From: Promethearchaeota archaeon
GTDB lineage: Archaea; Asgardarchaeota; Lokiarchaeia; Sigyniarchaeales; Promethearchaeaceae
Direction of reading: 5' to 3'
NCBI GenBank assembly: GCA_014729055.1
Contig: WJKO01000057.1
Coordinates: 1 to 8,735, forward strand
Length of the DNA: 8,735 bases
Shown here: positions 6,932-8,735 of the stretch, in pieces
How positions within the stretch are numbered: the stretch's first letter is position 1
How the letters are laid out: every line of letters begins with the position of its first letter
Made by a program: the position numbers and the translations under genes
The notes under the pieces: generated by a model
Seen by the model: only the letters and a program-made list of their open reading frames with translations
The model's database searches: none
What the model was told of the DNA's origin: nothing

Positions 6932-8536
6932 CTATTGGATCGTATAGGTATTAAAGTTCATCTTTTTTAAAATATGGTCAATAAAATCATGTTGTACGAG
7001 ATAGAGGATTTCAATCTTATGCATGTCGTCCAATGGAATTTCAATAATACGGGTGTTAGCTGGCAGTAAGCTTTCTTTAATAGTACTCAAAAAGAAAACT
7101 TGAGGATTTCGAGTCGATGAAACTGTTCTCAATCTCACTCTGGGCGGGCCGAGGACCAAGTTAACCTTTGATTCGAGTAAATACTCTAATGTTATAGTTC
7201 GAGTATGCCCTGGACGGCTTGAAAATTCAATGCCATTTTTTGCTACCCACCGATCATTCAAGCCTAACATATCAATTGTAGGTAGTTTAGAATAATATGG
7301 GATCGCACCTGCAGCAGTGGTAGCAATCCAAACAGGTTCTTTGGATTGAGAAAACAATTCGCCTAAAACAATGCCCACTTTTTTCCAATTCTCATCCTCT
7401 TTAGTTACATGAGCTTGTAACATCTGAATTGATTCTATACCATATGCTTCTCTGAAAAGAATAGCATGGGATAATGAAGAAATTAACAATAATAGCAATA
7501 ATGACAGCCTTATTTTCCATTCGGCAATAAAAAATAGGATTTTTGATATAATGATCATGCAAAATGGGAGTATTGGAACAAACATTCTAAACTCCATAAA
7601 GTCCCCCCCAATTTTGATAATATATATAAACCATAGCAAAACAATAACGCCAAGCGCATAATCGTATCGATTGACCAGTATTTGTTTTATGAGTAAAATT
7701 GATAATATTATAAAAACAACAAATGAATATTCTCTAAAAAATATCCATAAATAAAGCAGTCCTCTAAACAAGATTTCTAGTGAGTTGCCTGTTGCTTTGA
7801 CATAATATGTATTTGGCAGAATAGCACCATAGTAATTGATTTTGAATACCACCCATAACCCAACAATAAGCACTGATGGTAAAGTCAGCCAAAGAAGGGC
7901 AGATTTCAATTCATTTTTTTGCTGTTCGAAAACATTCCTCACAAAAAAGATGTACAAAATACCAACTATTATTAGCGAATCAGGTCTAGTCAGAATAGCC
8001 AAAGAAAATATAATTGATACTCCAGTTAAAAAAATCCAGTTAGTATATGCTTGATTCATAATAATCCGAAAAATTCCATAGGTTGAAACAACAAAAAGCA
8101 GGGTTTGTAGTTGTGTCTCAAGACCTCCTGTCATATAACTGATAAAAGAGTAATTGGTGCCAACAAGTAACAAGGTGAGTAGAGCAATAAATTCAGACCG
8201 GCTGTATAATAATGCCAGTTTAAATGTGTAAAATAAGGTGCCTACCCCAATTATTAAACCGATCACATGGCTCCACAATACAGGATCAAGTCCAGCGAAC
8301 ATTATGCCAGCAATAACAATAACCCACAAAAAATTAGTGTACCCCTCAACTCGATTGTCAGCTCCAGTATTCCAGCTTAGGCCAGTGCCATTGAGCAAAT
8401 TTTCAGCATATCGAAAGGATATAAATGCATCGTCTTGAATAAATCGATTTGCTATGCCAAGCATAACAATAAAAAGAATAATTATACTAAACACTATTTT
8501 CTTATTTGATCCGATCTTTTGTCTTATAAAATTCAA
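6932..8536 (-). CDS. GT-C membrane glycosyltransferase, AftB/ZomB-like
   Basis: This 534-residue inner-membrane enzyme has about 9-10 helices (residues 15-360) and a C-terminal extracytoplasmic domain (about 365-534). The first loop carries FIQDDAFISFRYAENLLNG (32-50) and RVEGYTNFLW (62-71), the DD-AFISFRYA/VEGYTNFLW signature of proteins annotated as AftB-like arabinofuranosyltransferases or 'ZomB'. Further signatures are LTRPDSLI (182-189), GGDFMEFRMFVPILP (310-324), and in the tail AAGAIPYYSKLPTIDMLGLND (408-428) with PGHTR (442-446). Relatives use a polyprenyl-phosphate sugar donor on the periplasmic face, and D35/D36 are the likely catalytic acids. The start appears to be TTG at 8536, with AGGG 8 bases upstream; later starts (GTG, codon 15; ATG, codon 25) would cut into helix 1. 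The gene is very AT-rich: 33 GC in 120 bases at 8401-8520. Family confidence is high; donor and acceptor sugars are unknown. Confidence 0.87.
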   Translation of the reverse strand: MNFIRQKIGSNKKIVFSIIILFIVMLGIANRFIQDDAFISFRYAENLLNGTGLSWNTGADNRVEGYTNFLWVIVIAGIMFAGLDPVLWSHVIGLIIGVGTLFYTFKLALLYSRSEFIALLTLLLVGTNYSFISYMTGGLETQLQTLLFVVSTYGIFRIIMNQAYTNWIFLTGVSIIFSLAILTRPDSLIIVGILYIFFVRNVFEQQKNELKSALLWLTLPSVLIVGLWVVFKINYYGAILPNTYYVKATGNSLEILFRGLLYLWIFFREYSFVVFIILSILLIKQILVNRYDYALGVIVLLWFIYIIKIGGDFMEFRMFVPILPFCMIIISKILFFIAEWKIRLSLLLLLLISSLSHAILFREAYGIESIQMLQAHVTKEDENWKKVGIVLGELFSQSKEPVWIATTAAGAIPYYSKLPTIDMLGLNDRWVAKNGIEFSSRPGHTRTITLEYLLESKVNLVLGPPRVRLRTVSSTRNPQVFFLSTIKESLLPANTRIIEIPLDDMHKIEILYLVQHDFIDHILKKMNFNTYTIQ

Positions 8537-8556
8537 TTTGTATACCCTATCTCAGC

Positions 8557-8585
8557 AGATAAATATCTTAAATGGTAATTTATCT
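8557..8585 (-). repeat. 8-bp perfect inverted repeat across the wecB stop codon
   Basis: AGATAAAT at 8557-8564 and its exact complement ATTTATCT at 8578-8585 flank a 13-base spacer. One arm contains the wecB TAA. On the transcribed strand this could form a weak AT-only hairpin. No run of T follows, so it is not a convincing Rho-independent terminator. In such AT-rich sequence a chance match is quite possible. If real, it could be an operator, a processing site or a weak attenuator between wecB and the AT-rich genes. Confidence 0.3.
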
Positions 8586-8735
8586 CAATATCCTTGCAAT
8601 CACCTCACTTGCCCGGCCATCGCCATAATGTTCGCCACGCTCATGCACAGGATTGAATCCATGAATCGCCACCAGGATGGCATCGCGGTCGTTGCCGGCC
8701 AGTACATTCCAGCCATCGTGCACGGTTTCGACCCA
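8580..8735 (-). CDS. wecB: UDP-N-acetylglucosamine 2-epimerase (non-hydrolysing), C-terminal end
   Basis: The last 51 residues of a gene that begins outside the window. The frame reads WVETVHDGWNVLAGND at the edge and ends YGDGRASEVIARILR followed by TAA. The W-V-E-T-V plus G-x-N-x-L-x-G-x-D block and the terminal YGDG(R/K)A motif are characteristic of non-hydrolysing UDP-GlcNAc 2-epimerases. These cytoplasmic enzymes make UDP-ManNAc for O-antigen, capsule or enterobacterial-common-antigen-like polymers. WETVE contributes to the UDP-binding pocket in known members; here the Glu is present and the following residues are TVHDG. The fragment is about 57% GC by hand count (83 of 145 bases, 8591-8735) and uses GGC, GCC, CTG and CGC codons, unlike everything downstream. 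It is therefore likely to be more resident than the rest of the locus (inference). A gap of 43 bases separates it from the GT-C gene. Confidence 0.9.
   Translation of the reverse strand, partial: WVETVHDGWNVLAGNDRDAILVAIHGFNPVHERGEHYGDGRASEVIARILR

Noticed and set aside
7836..8438. Plus-strand open frames of 72 and 66 codons inside the AftB/ZomB-like gene
   Set aside because: They lie antisense to conserved membrane-enzyme sequence and have no protein-like features; such frames are expected by chance opposite a long gene.
2901..8536. A mycobacteria-like pair: antigen 85-type esterase with AftB-like arabinosyltransferase, hinting at a mycolyl-arabinan-style envelope
   Set aside because: Both are only broad-family similarities. 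The outer-membrane barrel and type IX sorting domain indicate an FCB-type organism, and no mycolate or arabinan genes are visible.
8537..8579. A promoter in the wecB-to-GT-C gap (TATACA close to the start codon)
   Set aside because: The TATACA is only a few bases before the TTG start and lacks a spaced -35 or a Bacteroidota-type -33/-7 pair, so it cannot be called a promoter; read-through from wecB is simpler.

Overview
The window is one stretch of a cell-surface polysaccharide (O-antigen, capsule or exopolysaccharide) locus. All eight genes lie on the minus strand, so transcription runs from position 8735 down to 1. Gaps are very short or negative, which suggests one long operon. The locus runs off both ends: the 5' part of the first gene (wecB-like) and the 3' part of the last gene (a glycosyltransferase) are missing. 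I see no RNA gene, insertion sequence, CRISPR array or other mobile element, and no gene-free stretch over 300 bases.

The organism is probably a didermic bacterium of the Fibrobacteres-Chlorobi-Bacteroidetes (FCB) group or a related candidate phylum. The putative esterase ends in a type IX secretion (Por) C-terminal sorting domain, which is largely confined to that group, and a Wzi-like outer-membrane barrel implies an outer membrane. A narrower assignment is not possible from this window. Ribosome-binding sites are weak, at best GGA or AGGG 6-8 bases before the start.

Layout in transcription order: the tail of UDP-GlcNAc 2-epimerase (8735-8580), which supplies UDP-ManNAc; a 534-residue GT-C membrane glycosyltransferase of the AftB/ZomB-like type (8536-6932); a 382-residue polytopic protein, probably a second GT-C enzyme or a polymerase (6919-5771); a Wzi-family outer-membrane barrel (5748-4054); a secreted alpha/beta-hydrolase esterase with a type IX sorting domain (4040-2901); a left-handed beta-helix acyltransferase (2898-2227); a Wzx-type flippase (2239-671); and the first 224 residues of a GT4 glycosyltransferase (674-1).

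A reasonable working model is as follows. The epimerase and GT4 enzyme help build a lipid-linked repeat unit in the cytoplasm, and the acyltransferase may decorate it. Wzx flips the unit across the inner membrane, and the two membrane enzymes add sugars from polyprenyl donors or polymerise on the periplasmic side. Wzi helps retain or organise the polymer at the outer membrane, and the esterase is exported to the surface, where it may trim or transfer acyl groups. The most notable features are the type IX-tagged esterase inside a polysaccharide operon and a sharp base-composition change at the wecB boundary (about 57% GC against about 28% GC), which suggests that wecB marks the edge of an exchangeable cassette. 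I found no clear evidence of a wholly new system.
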